A stretch of 42,179 nt of DNA, taken from contig JAJEIT010000024.1 in the NCBI GenBank assembly GCA_022827945.1, positions 1 through 42,179 of the forward strand, given 5' to 3'. The notes below the pieces were generated by a model, which was not told the DNA's origin, did no database searches, and worked only from the letters and a program-made list of their open reading frames with translations. Position numbers and translations under genes: made by a program. This document shows, in pieces, positions 7,935-17,683 of the stretch; the stretch's first letter is position 1, and the number at the start of each line of letters is the position of its first letter. This DNA comes from Dehalococcoidia bacterium (GTDB lineage: Bacteria > Chloroflexota > Dehalococcoidia > Tepidiformales > Tepidiformaceae).

Positions 7935-9008
7935 ATGACTGGCATCTGGCAGAAGGACGGCGACAAGTGGAGCCGCGCGAAGCCGAGTGACTATCGAAAC
8001 GAGGAGGAACTCCACGACCGCATCGTGGAGGCACCCGAGATACTGCCACTCTCGGGGCAGCCCAAGATTGTCGCCAAATACCGAGAAGTACCTCTCGGAG
8101 GTGGCTCGGCAGATGTGCTTGCGTTTGAAGCGAGCGGTCGCCCGGTGGTTATCGAGGTCAAGCTTTCGAAGAACCCCGAGGCAAAGCGGGCAGTAGTGGC
8201 GCAGACGCTCGCCTACGCCGCTTGGCTGCACGGTGCGACGATCGACGAGCTTGAAGGAGCAATTCTCGGCCAGCATCTCGCCGGTAGAAGCCTTGCGGAC
8301 GCTATTGAGGAAGACTACGGCGAGGAAACGACCGATCGCGACAGTTTCCACGAAACCCTGACCGCTCACCTCGAACGTGGCAGCTTCCGCCTCGTCATCG
8401 TCCTCGATGATGCGCCTACCCAACTCGTCCGGCTCACGAGGTACCTAGAAACGATTACGACTGACCTCATCGCGGTTGATCTCGTGACGGTGACCGCGTA
8501 CGAGGTGAACGGTACCCAGATTCTGGTACCGCAGCGGATCGATCCCGAGCGCGAGCCGGAACAGGAACTAAGCCGGAGCGCCGACCGGTCCCGGACACCA
8601 CGCCGAACCGGTTCTGTCACCACGCAGGGTTCCGGGGCGTTTCTGGAAGTGGCCGCTGAATCGACAGACGAAGGACTGGCTGAACTCGTGAGAGAATGCG
8701 CTGACTGGGCGGACGGTCTCGTAAAACAAGGACTCGCTCGGGTCTACACCGCCAGAGGATCCGTCTACACGAGTCTCCAGCCTCGCCTGTTAAACGAGAA
8801 GGCTTCTCTGGCGAATCCCCAAACGAGTTCTGGACGCGCATACGTGACACTTAACCGCACAGTCATCGAGCGAAGGTCTCCCAACTCGCTAGCCGCGATC
8901 GAGCGAGCCCCAGACGCTAAGGAAGGGACGGGTAGTACGAAGGCAATCACCCCAGAACTCTTGGACGCCCTCACTGAGGCGTACCGCGAAGCGGCAGAGA
9001 GGGACTGA
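7935..9008 (+). CDS. PD-(D/E)XK nuclease-like protein
   Basis: The 357-residue protein has an N-terminal restriction-endonuclease-like fold signature: an early Glu-rich helix (NEEELHDRI, residues 22-30), Asp60 in GSADVLAF, Glu74-Val-Lys76 in VVIEVKL, and Gln90 in QTLAYAAW. This order (E...D...ExK...Q) is that of RecB/NucS-like PD-(D/E)XK nucleases. The C-terminal part (from about 215) is not recognised. The frame is open from 7557, but ATG 7935 with GGAG 7 nt upstream is the clear start. Codon use is visibly less GC-biased than in the flanking genes (many AAG/GAA/TCT-type and AT-ending codons), suggesting horizontal acquisition. It might be a solitary defence or repair nuclease; no methylase or partner gene is adjacent. 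Confidence 0.8.
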   Translation: MTGIWQKDGDKWSRAKPSDYRNEEELHDRIVEAPEILPLSGQPKIVAKYREVPLGGGSADVLAFEASGRPVVIEVKLSKNPEAKRAVVAQTLAYAAWLHGATIDELEGAILGQHLAGRSLADAIEEDYGEETTDRDSFHETLTAHLERGSFRLVIVLDDAPTQLVRLTRYLETITTDLIAVDLVTVTAYEVNGTQILVPQRIDPEREPEQELSRSADRSRTPRRTGSVTTQGSGAFLEVAAESTDEGLAELVRECADWADGLVKQGLARVYTARGSVYTSLQPRLLNEKASLANPQTSSGRAYVTLNRTVIERRSPNSLAAIERAPDAKEGTGSTKAITPELLDALTEAYREAAERD

Positions 9009-9011
9009 CCT

Positions 9012-9923
9012 ATGCGAATCGGGATATCGGTGGCGACGGCGCTCAGGGCACCGGACGCGCGCACGGGCGGGCGGTGGCTCGTCGAGCGGGCGGCGGCGGC
9101 ACAGGAAGCGGGCCTCGACAGCCTCTTCGTGGGGGACCACCACAGCACCGCGCCCATGACCTACTACCAGAACGTGCCCGTGCTGGCGCGGATGCTGGCG
9201 GAGTGGGGCGACCGGCCCGCGGGGGCGCTCTTCCTGCTCCCGCTCTGGCACCCGGTGCTGCTGGCCGAGCAGATCGGGACGCTGGCGGCGTTGCACGAGG
9301 GGCCGTTCGTGATGCAGTGCGCCATCGGGCCCGACGACAACCAGTTCCCGGCGTTCGGCGTGAACGTCCGGCACCGGCCCTCGCGCTTCGAGGAGTCGCT
9401 GGACATCATGCGGCGGCTCTGGGCGGGTGAGAGCGTCAGCTCGGAGGGCCGCTGGCAGATTACGGATGCCCGCATCAGCCCGGTCCCCCCGGACGGCGTG
9501 CAGGTCTGGATCGCGGCCGTGGCGCGGAAGGCCGCGGACCGGGCGGCGAAGCTCGGCGACGGCTGGCTGGCCTCGCCCGGCCTGACCCCGGAGCAGGCAG
9601 CACGGCACTCAGCGGAGTACCTTGAGCGCCGCCAGATCCACGGGCACGAGGATCCGGGCGTCGTGGCCATCCGGCGCGACGTGTACGTGGGCGAGAGCGA
9701 CGAGGAGGCGGAGGAGACTTCGAGGCCGGTCGTCGAGGCGGGCTACCGCGGCCTCGACCCCTCGGCGCTGGCCATCGGCAGTCCAGAGACGGTGGCGGCG
9801 GAGTTCCGCGCGCTCGAGGAAGCGGGCTACACGGACGTGATCGTGCGCAACCTCATGCCCACGCAGGAGCACGCGCTCGGCTCGATCGGCCGGCTGGCGG
9901 AGGTGCGGGCCAGCCTGGCGTAG
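9012..9923 (+). CDS. LLM-class flavin-dependent oxidoreductase
   Basis: A 303-residue luciferase-like monooxygenase-fold protein, probably F420- or FMN-dependent. Recognisable segments are MRIGISVAT, AAAAQEAGLDSLFVGDHHS (residues about 30-48), LLPLWHPVLLAEQIGTLAAL, ACAIGPDD-like QCAIGPDDNQF, RFEESLDIMRRLWAGE and VWIAAVARKAADRAAKLGDGW. All these are standard in the (beta/alpha)8 LLM family. It begins 3 nt after the nuclease-like gene, so the two may be cotranscribed despite their different base composition. The following VOC gene starts 89 nt downstream. Chloroflexota carry many such paralogs; the substrate is unknown. Confidence 0.9.
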   Translation: MRIGISVATALRAPDARTGGRWLVERAAAAQEAGLDSLFVGDHHSTAPMTYYQNVPVLARMLAEWGDRPAGALFLLPLWHPVLLAEQIGTLAALHEGPFVMQCAIGPDDNQFPAFGVNVRHRPSRFEESLDIMRRLWAGESVSSEGRWQITDARISPVPPDGVQVWIAAVARKAADRAAKLGDGWLASPGLTPEQAARHSAEYLERRQIHGHEDPGVVAIRRDVYVGESDEEAEETSRPVVEAGYRGLDPSALAIGSPETVAAEFRALEEAGYTDVIVRNLMPTQEHALGSIGRLAEVRASLA

Positions 9924-10012
9924 GCACGGCCATGCCGGCTCTTCGCTACTGGCCCGCGGGGACGGGATCGCGTAGCGTGCGCGGGCACTCTGAACGCACG
10001 GAAGAGAGACCG

Positions 10013-10585
10013 ATGACCATCCACACCGGCAAGCCTGTCATGCACCACCTCGGGTTCGTCGTGAAAGACGCCGACGAGATGGCGAACACGTACACGAATC
10101 TGCTGGGCGCCGAGTTCCGCCTGATGCCGCCCTACATGGTCCACTCGATGGCGGGCGAAGAGGCCGAGCTGCGCGTCTACTACGGCGCGATCGCCGGCAG
10201 CATCGCCGAGATCATCCAGCCCGTGCGGGGCGACACCCCCCACCAGCAGTGGCTCGACGAGCGGGGCGAGGGCGTGCAGCACCTCGGGCTGTACGTGGAC
10301 GACGTGGTCTCCGCTACGAAGGACCTCCTCGAGAAGGGCGGCGAGATTCGCTGGGTCTACCCGAACGCGGGCGTCGTCCAGCTGAACTTCGACAGCTCGC
10401 TCGACGAGATCCTCGGCGAGACGCTTCCCGGGAGCCTGACGTACCTGCACGCCGCCGGCGGCGGGCCCATCCTCGAGCTGCTCGGTCCCCCGATCCACCA
10501 GGGCGTGGTCGGCGGGGCTGTCGCCGGTCTCAACGACTACTGGGAGACGACATTCCCGCCTGTGGAGCCACTCCAGCAGGGGTAG
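10013..10585 (+). CDS. VOC (glyoxalase/epimerase-like) metalloenzyme
   Basis: A 190-residue vicinal-oxygen-chelate protein with two beta-alpha-beta-beta-beta modules. The expected metal ligands are all present: His12 (MHHLGFVV), Glu66 (IAEIIQP), His90 (VQHLGLYVDD) and Glu155 (ILELLGPP). This 2-His/2-Glu set is that of glyoxalase I and methylmalonyl-CoA epimerase, and the sequence spacing is closer to the latter. The ATG at 10013 with an upstream GAAGAGAG is preferred over the in-frame ATG at 9932. No mutase or carboxylase gene is adjacent, so the epimerase reading is tentative. It converges with the DUF2164 gene. Confidence 0.85.
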   Translation: MTIHTGKPVMHHLGFVVKDADEMANTYTNLLGAEFRLMPPYMVHSMAGEEAELRVYYGAIAGSIAEIIQPVRGDTPHQQWLDERGEGVQHLGLYVDDVVSATKDLLEKGGEIRWVYPNAGVVQLNFDSSLDEILGETLPGSLTYLHAAGGGPILELLGPPIHQGVVGGAVAGLNDYWETTFPPVEPLQQG

Positions 10586-10600
10586 GTCCCAGCCGATCGA

Positions 10601-10885
10601 CTACTCCTCCGCCTCGTGCGGCTTGAACGTGTCCTGCGTGAGCGACGCGAGTTCCGCATCGACGATGTCGGCATGCTCGCGGAAGGCTTTGGCGGCGTCG
10701 GTGAGGGCGGCGTTGTAGAGGTCCGGGCCGGCAAGGTCGAGGACGAAGTCGAGCAGGAAACCGGCCGCGAGCTCGCCGACATCCTCGTCGCGCTCCTCGA
10801 GCAGCCACGCCTGGAGCTCGCGCACCATGGCCCGGCGACGGCGGGCGTCGATGCGTTCAGACAGTCCACGGCCCTTGTCCGCCAT
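10601..10885 (-). CDS. DUF2164 family protein
   Basis: A 94-residue protein. The segment RELQAWLLEERDEDVGELAAGFLLDFVLDLAGPDLYNAALTDAAKAFRE shows the DUF2164 hallmarks: an acidic helix, then D(F/L)xLDxxGPxLYNxAL. The family is a small cytosolic protein group of unknown role. The ATG at 10885 has GAGGGGG about 5 nt upstream. It reads away from nfeD, with a short shared promoter region (10886-10949), and converges with the VOC gene with 15 nt between stops. Confidence 0.85.
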   Translation of the reverse strand: MADKGRGLSERIDARRRRAMVRELQAWLLEERDEDVGELAAGFLLDFVLDLAGPDLYNAALTDAAKAFREHADIVDAELASLTQDTFKPHEAEE

Positions 10886-10941
10886 GGCGACCCCCTCGCG
10901 CTAGGGTAACGGCCTTCCCACCAAGCGCCGAATACGCTGGC

Positions 10942-10947
10942 TATACT
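10942..10947 (+). promoter_or_regulatory. -10 box TATACT, probable leaderless promoter of nfeD
   Basis: TATACT (5 of 6 consensus bases) ends 2 nt before ATG 10950 and 8 nt before the next in-frame ATG, 10956. Transcription starting about 7 nt after the box would begin next to the second ATG, favouring a leaderless mRNA that starts translation at 10956. No Shine-Dalgarno sequence is present. Confidence 0.5.
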
Positions 10948-10949
10948 CG

Positions 10950-12275
10950 ATGCAGATGCGTTCCCTGAAGACGGCTCGGCGCGCCTTCCTGCTCATCCTG
11001 ATCGCGGTCGGGATCGGGGTGGCGTGCAGCAGCGACGAGCCGGAACAGGGCGCCATCCACCTGCTGGAGATCGACGGCGGCATCGGCCCGATCACCGAGC
11101 GCTACATCGACCGCGGCATCAACAAGGCCGAGGACGAGGGCGCCAGGCTCATCGTGATCCAGATGGACACGCCGGGCGGGTTCAGCTCATCGATGCGCGA
11201 GATCGTGCAGCGCATCGAGGCGTCGAACGTGCCGGTAGTCGTGTACGTATCGCCCTACGGCGCGCGGGCGGCGAGCGCGGGGACGTTCATCACGATGGCG
11301 GCGCACGTGGCGGTGATGGCGCCAAACACGTCGATCGGCGCGGCCTCGGCGATCAACGCCGACGGCAGCGACATCGAGGGCACACTCGGCAAGAAGATCG
11401 AGAACGACGCCGTCGCCTTCATCCGCGGCATCGCGGAGCTGCGCGGCCGCAATGCCGACTGGGCCGAGGAAGCGGTGCGAGAGGCGGTCGCGGCCACGCA
11501 GACCGAGGCGGTGGAGCTGAACGTGGTCGATTTCGTGGCGAGCGATCTCGACGAGATCTTTCACCGCATCGAGGGCACAACCATCGAACTGAAGCCCGGG
11601 CTCATGGTGACGCTCACGGGCCTGCCCGGGGCAGAGCGGGTGAACACGAGCATGACCGTCTGGGAGCGGATGCTGGAACACCTCGCCAACCCGACGCTCG
11701 CGACCATCCTGATCTCGCTTGGCATGATCGGGCTTTTCATCGAGCTCACGAATCCGGGCGTGATCTTCCCGGGTGTGGCCGGAGTGCTCGCCATCGCGAT
11801 CGGCTTCCTCGCCCTGGGCGTGCTGCCGGTCGACACCATCGGGCTCGTTCTGATCGGAATCGCGCTCCTCTTCTTCGCGCTGGAGCTGTTCGTGCCGTCC
11901 GGGGGAATCCTCGCCGGCGGAGGACTGGTGGCGCTCGTGCTGGGGGCGATCATCGCCTTCCGCGACACGCCCACGGAGCTCCAGCCGAACCGCATTGTCG
12001 TCGGCATCCTGGGGTTCCTGCTGGTGATCGTGTTCGTCTCGATGGCGGTCGGGCTGGCGCGGATGCGGAAGATGCGTTCGGAAACCGGGGCGGAGGCCCT
12101 TGTCGGTAGAATGGCGATCGCACGTACGCCGCTTACACCGGACGGCATGGTGTTCATCCAGGGCGAGCGCTGGCACGCGGAGTTGGAAGACGGCTCCGCC
12201 GCAGAGGGCGAAGAGGTGCGCGTGGTGAGCGCAGACGGCCTGAGGCTCAGGGTACGGAAGGAGAACCACCCATGA
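10950..12275 (+). CDS. NfeD-family membrane-bound serine protease (long form)
   Basis: A 441-residue long NfeD protein. It has an N-terminal signal ([23 protein letters not shown], with a lipobox-like VAC), then a ClpP-class protease domain (residues about 35-220). The catalytic serine lies in [14 protein letters not shown] and the lysine in GKKIENDAV. Four or so membrane helices follow (about 240-370), and a C-terminal OB-fold (about 385-440). The family cleaves hydrophobic regions of stomatin-type proteins. The adjacent slipin gene overlaps by 4 nt (ATGA), the classic operon partner. Start is ATG 10950 or, if the mRNA is leaderless, ATG 10956; this changes only two residues. Confidence 0.93.
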   Translation: MQMRSLKTARRAFLLILIAVGIGVACSSDEPEQGAIHLLEIDGGIGPITERYIDRGINKAEDEGARLIVIQMDTPGGFSSSMREIVQRIEASNVPVVVYVSPYGARAASAGTFITMAAHVAVMAPNTSIGAASAINADGSDIEGTLGKKIENDAVAFIRGIAELRGRNADWAEEAVREAVAATQTEAVELNVVDFVASDLDEIFHRIEGTTIELKPGLMVTLTGLPGAERVNTSMTVWERMLEHLANPTLATILISLGMIGLFIELTNPGVIFPGVAGVLAIAIGFLALGVLPVDTIGLVLIGIALLFFALELFVPSGGILAGGGLVALVLGAIIAFRDTPTELQPNRIVVGILGFLLVIVFVSMAVGLARMRKMRSETGAEALVGRMAIARTPLTPDGMVFIQGERWHAELEDGSAAEGEEVRVVSADGLRLRVRKENHP

Positions 12276-13105
12276 CCCAAGAACTGCCACAACCGGAACA
12301 GATCGACCAGGAACCCCCGAGCAGCCTGCTCGCATCCATCATTCGCGTCTTCCTGCTGGGGTTGAGCGCGGTCCTGCTGGTTCCGCTTCTGCCCTTCCAG
12401 GTGCGCGTGGTCGCGGAGTACGAGCGGGGCGTGATTTTCCGGCTCGGGCGCTTGCAGGGGGCGAAGGGACCGGGGCTGTTCGTGCTGCTGCCGTTCATCG
12501 ACCGGATGGTGAAGGTGGACCTGCGCACGATCACGCTGGACGTACCCTCGCAGGACGCGATCACGCGGGACAACGTGACGGTGCGGGTCAACGCGGTCGT
12601 CTACTTCCGGGTGGTCGAGCCGACGATGGCGGTCGTGCGCATCCTCGACTTCGTCCGCGCAACCTCGCAGATCTCGCAGACAACCCTGCGTTCGGTGATG
12701 GGCCAAACGGACCTCGACGGCCTGCTCTCCCAGCGGGAGGAGGTCAACCAGGAGCTGCAGGCGATCATCGACGAGGAAACGGAGCCGTGGGGCATCAAGG
12801 TCAGCACGGTCGAAGTGAAGGACGTGGAGTTGCCGGAGCAGATGCGGCGCGCCATGGCCGCCCAGGCGGAGGCAGAACGCGACCGGCGCGCGAAGATCAT
12901 CGCCGCCGACGGCGAGTTCCAGGCCAGCGAGCGGCTGCGCGAAGCAGCAGACGTCATGGCCGAGCAGCCGATCACGCTCCAGCTGCGCTACCTGCAGACG
13001 CTCGGCGAGATCTCCGTCGAGAACAACTCGACGATCGTGTTCCCGCTCCCGATGGACCTGATCCGCATGTTCATCGAAGACGGGGACGACGACGACGACG
13101 AGTAG
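12272..13105 (+). CDS. SPFH-domain protein, slipin/stomatin family
   Basis: A 277-residue membrane-anchored protein: one N-terminal hydrophobic hairpin ([20 protein letters not shown], residues about 28-47), then the SPFH/band-7 domain. Its hallmarks are [57 protein letters not shown] and the helix [23 protein letters not shown]. The acidic tail EDGDDDDDE is unusual. Slipins form oligomeric rafts in the inner membrane and are substrates or partners of NfeD proteases. Start and NfeD stop overlap in ATGA, implying translational coupling. It converges with birA, stop codons 9 nt apart. Confidence 0.94.
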   Translation: MTQELPQPEQIDQEPPSSLLASIIRVFLLGLSAVLLVPLLPFQVRVVAEYERGVIFRLGRLQGAKGPGLFVLLPFIDRMVKVDLRTITLDVPSQDAITRDNVTVRVNAVVYFRVVEPTMAVVRILDFVRATSQISQTTLRSVMGQTDLDGLLSQREEVNQELQAIIDEETEPWGIKVSTVEVKDVELPEQMRRAMAAQAEAERDRRAKIIAADGEFQASERLREAADVMAEQPITLQLRYLQTLGEISVENNSTIVFPLPMDLIRMFIEDGDDDDDE

Positions 13106-13114
13106 CGAGCGGCA

Positions 13115-13894
13115 TCACTCTCCGGGACGAACGGAGACATCGGCGGCGAGCACCGTGAGGCGCTCGCCGCCTTCGCGTTCGACAACAAGGGCGCCATCGG
13201 GGGCGATGTCGAGTGCGCGGGCCTCATAGGCGCCCTCCGCCTCCTCGACCGTGATCAGGCGACCCAACACGAGGCTGACCGCGCGGTACGCGTCGACGAG
13301 GTCGCTTTCGGGAGCGTCGATGGCGGCCTCGAGCTGGTCGCAAATGCGGGCGAGAAGCGACTCCCGGCCGACTTCGCGGCCGAGCTCGCGGGAGAGGCTC
13401 GTGGCGCTGTCACGCAGGGCGGGATCGGCGGTGGGATCGGCATTCACGTTGATGCCGATCCCGGCGTAGGCAGTCAGGCCGCCGGGGCCGGTCTCGCCGT
13501 CGATGAGCATGCCGCACAGCTTGCGCTCGCCGACCCAGATGTCGTTGGGCCACTTGATGCGCGCGTCGACGCCCTCATGGGCGCAGGCGCGGCAGACGGC
13601 GAGGGGGACGGCGAGGGGGAGGCGGCCGTACGCCTCGCGGGAGGGACGCAGGACGAGGGTGAAGTAGAGGCTGCCGCCGGGAGGGCTGAAGAAGCCACGC
13701 CCGCGGCGGCCCCGGCCGGCAGTCTGGGACTCGGCAAGGACGAGGGCGCCGTGGGGAGCACCCTGGGCGGCAGCGGAGCGCGCGAGGTCCATGGTGGAGG
13801 GAGTTTCGAGGGCGTAGCGGAAGTCGCGGCCGAGGGCGGCGGTGTGAAGGGCGGCAGCGAAGCGCTCGGTGTCGAAGGGTGGAGAGGCAGCCAT
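13115..13894 (-). CDS. birA: Biotin--[acetyl-CoA carboxylase] ligase, monofunctional
   Basis: A 259-residue biotin protein ligase that adenylates biotin and transfers it to the lysine of biotin carboxyl carrier proteins. Visible motifs: the biotin-binding loop AGRGRRGRGF, then PPGGSLYFTLVLRP, the KWPNDIW segment, and the GIGINVN motif, followed by the C-terminal SH3-like domain. The N-terminal helix-turn-helix of E. coli BirA is absent, so this is a group I enzyme without repressor function. The ATG at 13894 has no clear Shine-Dalgarno sequence. An intrinsic terminator ends only 23 nt upstream of it, so expression may depend on read-through or on a promoter inside the terminator region. Confidence 0.93.
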   Translation of the reverse strand: MAASPPFDTERFAAALHTAALGRDFRYALETPSTMDLARSAAAQGAPHGALVLAESQTAGRGRRGRGFFSPPGGSLYFTLVLRPSREAYGRLPLAVPLAVCRACAHEGVDARIKWPNDIWVGERKLCGMLIDGETGPGGLTAYAGIGINVNADPTADPALRDSATSLSRELGREVGRESLLARICDQLEAAIDAPESDLVDAYRAVSLVLGRLITVEEAEGAYEARALDIAPDGALVVEREGGERLTVLAADVSVRPGE

Positions 13895-13917
13895 GGGATC
13901 CCGGGATTGCGGGTATG

Positions 13918-13955
13918 AAAAAGGGGCCTGGCGGCAATCGCACCGCTCAGGCCCC
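13918..13955 (-). terminator. Intrinsic terminator directly upstream of birA
   Basis: On the minus strand GGGGCCTG pairs with CAGGCCCC, the stem is extended by a GCGG/CCGC pairing inside (one bulged base), and five T residues follow. It reads in the birA direction and lies between the 18-codon ORF and the birA start, an attenuator arrangement. Transcripts from the plus strand would meet the stem without a T-tract. Confidence 0.75.
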
Positions 13956-13974
13956 GTTCGTAGCTCAACGCTTT

Positions 13975-14003
13975 TCTAGGAGGAGGTCACCTCCTGCGCT
14001 AGA
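13975..14003 (-). repeat. Inverted repeat sequestering a GGAGG in the birA leader
   Basis: TCTAG and CTAGA flank AGGAGGT and ACCTCCT, giving a near-perfect hairpin. In the minus-strand transcript it spans the last codons and the stop of the 18-codon ORF. A ribosome on that ORF would melt it, so it could be the switch element of an attenuator. Confidence 0.55.
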
Positions 14004-14032
14004 TGGGGTTGGCTACTACTGTGGTCTTCCAT
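13976..14032 (-). CDS. Candidate 18-residue leader peptide upstream of birA
   Basis: The peptide is MEDHSSSQPHLAQEVTSS. Its ATG at 14032 is preceded at 8 nt by a perfect Shine-Dalgarno sequence (AAGGAGGTG), the strongest in the window. The reading frame ends inside the inverted repeat and 20 nt before the terminator hairpin. No run of a single regulatory amino acid is present apart from three consecutive serine codons, so what would be sensed is unclear. It could alternatively be a small independent gene whose transcript ends at the terminator. Confidence 0.4.
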   Translation of the reverse strand: MEDHSSSQPHLAQEVTSS

Positions 14033-14112
14033 GCGCATCACCTCCTTCCTTGCGGCTAACGATAAACGCCCGCTCGCCCGGTGGCTAGAGGTGAAGGTTG
14101 GGAGCACCGCGC

Positions 14113-14141
14113 TTCCGCGAGTGGGGGAGCACCGGTATTCT
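14113..14141 (+). promoter_or_regulatory. Possible rpsB operon promoter
   Basis: TTCCGC and TATTCT are separated by 17 nt, placing a transcription start near 14148 and a leader of about 58 nt before the TTG start of rpsB. The -35 matches consensus poorly. It is the best candidate in the birA/rpsB intergenic region on the plus strand. Confidence 0.35.
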
Positions 14142-14205
14142 GAGCGGGCGCGCGGCGCCTGACGCTCTGCGTCAAATCTATGCGTCGCGCAGAAAGGGGC
14201 GGACC

Positions 14206-15049
14206 TTGGTCACGCCCGTCACGATGAAACAGCTCCTCGAAGCCGGTGTGCACTTCGGCCACCAGACACGTCGCTGGAACCCGAAGATGCAGCACTTCAT
14301 CTTCACGGAGCGCAACGGCATCCACATCATCGACCTGCAGCAGACGGTTACGCGGCTGGACGAAGCCATCGATTTCGTGCGCGAGGTCGTAGCCGGCGGC
14401 AACGACGTGCTCATCATCGGCACGAAGAAGCAGGCCCGCGAAACGGTCGAGCAGGAGGCGCAACGCGCCGGCCTGCCCTATGTGAACAACCGTTGGCTGG
14501 GCGGCACGCTCACCAACTTCCGGACCATCCAGGCGCGCATCCGCCACATGCGCGACCTCGAGGAGCGCACCGAGCGCGGCGAGTTCGCGCGGCGCGCCAA
14601 GAAAGAACAGCTCGACATCGCCAACGAGATCGAGCGGCTGAACCGCTACTTCGGCGGCATCAAGTACCTCGATCGGCTTCCCGGAGCCGTCTTCGTCATC
14701 GACACGATGAAGGAGGCGATCGCCGTGGCCGAGTGTGACCGGCTGGGGATCCCGATCGTGTCGCTGGTCGACACGAACTGCGACCCGGACCCGATCGCCT
14801 ACCCGATCCCGAGCAACGACGACGCCATCCGCGCGATCAAGCTCATCCTCGGCAAGATTGCCGACGGAGCGATCGAGGGCCGCGCGGCCCGCGAAGCGGG
14901 GGTCGGCGCGGAGGCGTACAGCGAGGAGATGGCGCAGCTCGCGGCCGAGCAGGAAACCGCGGCAGCTGAAGCTGAGGCTGAGGCTGAAGCGCCGGCAGCA
15001 GAAGAACCGGTCGCCGCGGCGGCCGTCACGGCATCAGAGGAGCAGACCA

Positions 15050-15057
<8 letters not shown>
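14206..15057 (+). CDS. rpsB: 30S ribosomal protein S2
   Basis: A 283-residue S2, with the unmistakable N-terminus [22 protein letters not shown] followed by [27 protein letters not shown] and [27 protein letters not shown]. The C-terminus carries a low-complexity Glu/Ala tail (about residues 250-275), longer than in most S2 proteins. The TTG at 14206 (giving [14 protein letters not shown]) is chosen because AAAGGGG lies about 8 nt upstream and because S2 proteins usually have 5-7 residues before MKQLL. A longer open frame from 14098 is not supported. It is the first gene of the translation/cell-envelope operon. Confidence 0.97.
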
Positions 15058-16314
<1,257 letters not shown>

Positions 16315-16329
16315 ATCGAGAGCAGACGC

Positions 16330-16893
16330 ATGGCGGACCCAGACGAAATCATGCTCGACGCGGAGATGCGCATGGACGGCGCCGTGGAGGCGTTCGGACG
16401 CGAGCTTGCCGGCGTTCGCACCGGCCGCGCCCACCCCAGTCTCATCGAGGGGCTGCAGGTGGAGCATTACGGGCAGACGCAGCCGCTCAACCAGCTCGGC
16501 ACGATCAACGCGCCGGAGGCGCGGCTGCTGGCCGTGCAGGTGTGGGATGCGGGAGCCGTGCAGTCGGTGGTGAAGGCGATCCAGACGTCCGACCTGGGGC
16601 TGAACCCGAACATCGACGGGCAGCTCATCCGGCTGCCCATTCCCCAGCTCACCGAGGAGCGCCGCCGCGAGTTCGTGCGGATGGTCCACCAGAAGGCGGA
16701 GGACGCGCGAGTCGCCGTGCGCAACGTGCGCCGGCACACGCACGACGACCTGCGCAAGGGTGAGCGTGAGGGCGACATGACACAGGACGACCTGCGCGAT
16801 TACGAGAGCGACCTGCAGAAGCTGACCGACTCCCACACGGACCTGATCGACGAGGCGATGAAGCGCAAGGAGGAGGAGCTGCTTGAGCTATAG
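16330..16893 (+). CDS. frr: Ribosome recycling factor
   Basis: A 187-residue RRF that, with EF-G, splits post-termination ribosomes. Visible landmarks are AVEAFGRELAGVRTGRAHPSLIEGLQVEHYGQTQPLNQLGTINAPEARLL, then LNPNIDGQLIRLPIPQLTEERRREFVRMVHQKAEDARVAVRNVRR, split here as the family expects. The length is normal. It starts 15 nt after pyrH and overlaps uppS by 11 nt. Confidence 0.97.
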   Translation: MADPDEIMLDAEMRMDGAVEAFGRELAGVRTGRAHPSLIEGLQVEHYGQTQPLNQLGTINAPEARLLAVQVWDAGAVQSVVKAIQTSDLGLNPNIDGQLIRLPIPQLTEERRREFVRMVHQKAEDARVAVRNVRRHTHDDLRKGEREGDMTQDDLRDYESDLQKLTDSHTDLIDEAMKRKEEELLEL

Positions 16894-17683
16894 GCTGGCG
16901 CAGCGCGCGGGGACCGAATTCCGGACCGACCCCGGCGGCGACCGCATATCGTCGCTGACGGGTGGGCGCGTGCCCGGCCACATCGCCATCATCATGGACG
17001 GCAACGGGCGCTGGGCCACGGAACGGGGCCTGCCGCGCGCCGCCGGACACCGGGCGGGGGCGGAGAACATCCGCCGCGTGATCGAGCGGTTCGCCGAACA
17101 CGATGTGCGCTACGTCACCCTGTTCGCCTTTTCGACCGAGAACTGGAACCGGCCCGCGAGCGAGGTGTCGGTCATCTTCCAGCTGATCGACCGCTTCCTG
17201 AAGCGGGAGCTGGACAACATGCAGCGCGATAACGTTCGCATTCGTCACTTCGGCCACCTGGAGCAGCTCCCGGCGGCGCTGGCGGTGCGAGTCGAGGAGG
17301 CGGTGGCGGTCACCCGCGGGAACGACGGGCTGATGCTGAACATCTGCCTGAGCTACGGCAGCCGGGACGAGATCGTGACCGCAATCCAGCGGATCGCCGA
17401 GGAGGGCATCCCCGCCGGGGAGATCGACGAGGCGACGGTATCGTCGCACCTGCTCACCGGCGGGCTGCCGGACCCGGACCTCGTCATCCGGACGGCGGGG
17501 GAACAGCGCATCTCGAATTTCCTGCTCTGGCAGAACGCCTACGCGGAGCTTTACTTCACGTCCGCCTACTGGCCGGACTTCGGGCGGGAGGACGTCGACC
17601 TGGCGCTCGCCGAGTATGGCCGCCGCAAGCGGAAGTTCGGCAAGCTGCTGCCAGAAGACCTCGACGCGTTCGAGGACGCCTAG
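16883..17683 (+). CDS. uppS: Isoprenyl transferase (undecaprenyl diphosphate synthase family)
   Basis: A 266-residue cis-prenyltransferase that makes the C55 lipid carrier for peptidoglycan. Motifs: IAIIMDGNGRWATERGLPR with the catalytic Asp, GHRAGAENIRRVIE, YVTLFAFSTENWNRP, DLVIRTAGEQRISNFLLWQ, and AYAELYFTSAYWPDF. The TTG at 16883 lies inside the 3' end of frr and has AGGAGGAG about 5 nt upstream, indicating coupling. The extra 30 residues before the core are longer than usual. Confidence 0.96.
   Translation: MSYRLAQRAGTEFRTDPGGDRISSLTGGRVPGHIAIIMDGNGRWATERGLPRAAGHRAGAENIRRVIERFAEHDVRYVTLFAFSTENWNRPASEVSVIFQLIDRFLKRELDNMQRDNVRIRHFGHLEQLPAALAVRVEEAVAVTRGNDGLMLNICLSYGSRDEIVTAIQRIAEEGIPAGEIDEATVSSHLLTGGLPDPDLVIRTAGEQRISNFLLWQNAYAELYFTSAYWPDFGREDVDLALAEYGRRKRKFGKLLPEDLDAFEDA

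Noticed and set aside
14028-14052. Plus-strand sequence resembling the 16S rRNA 3' end (ATCACCTCCTT)
   Set aside because: Only the anti-Shine-Dalgarno core matches and no rRNA helix 45 precedes it; it is the complement of the strong ribosome-binding site of the birA leader ORF.
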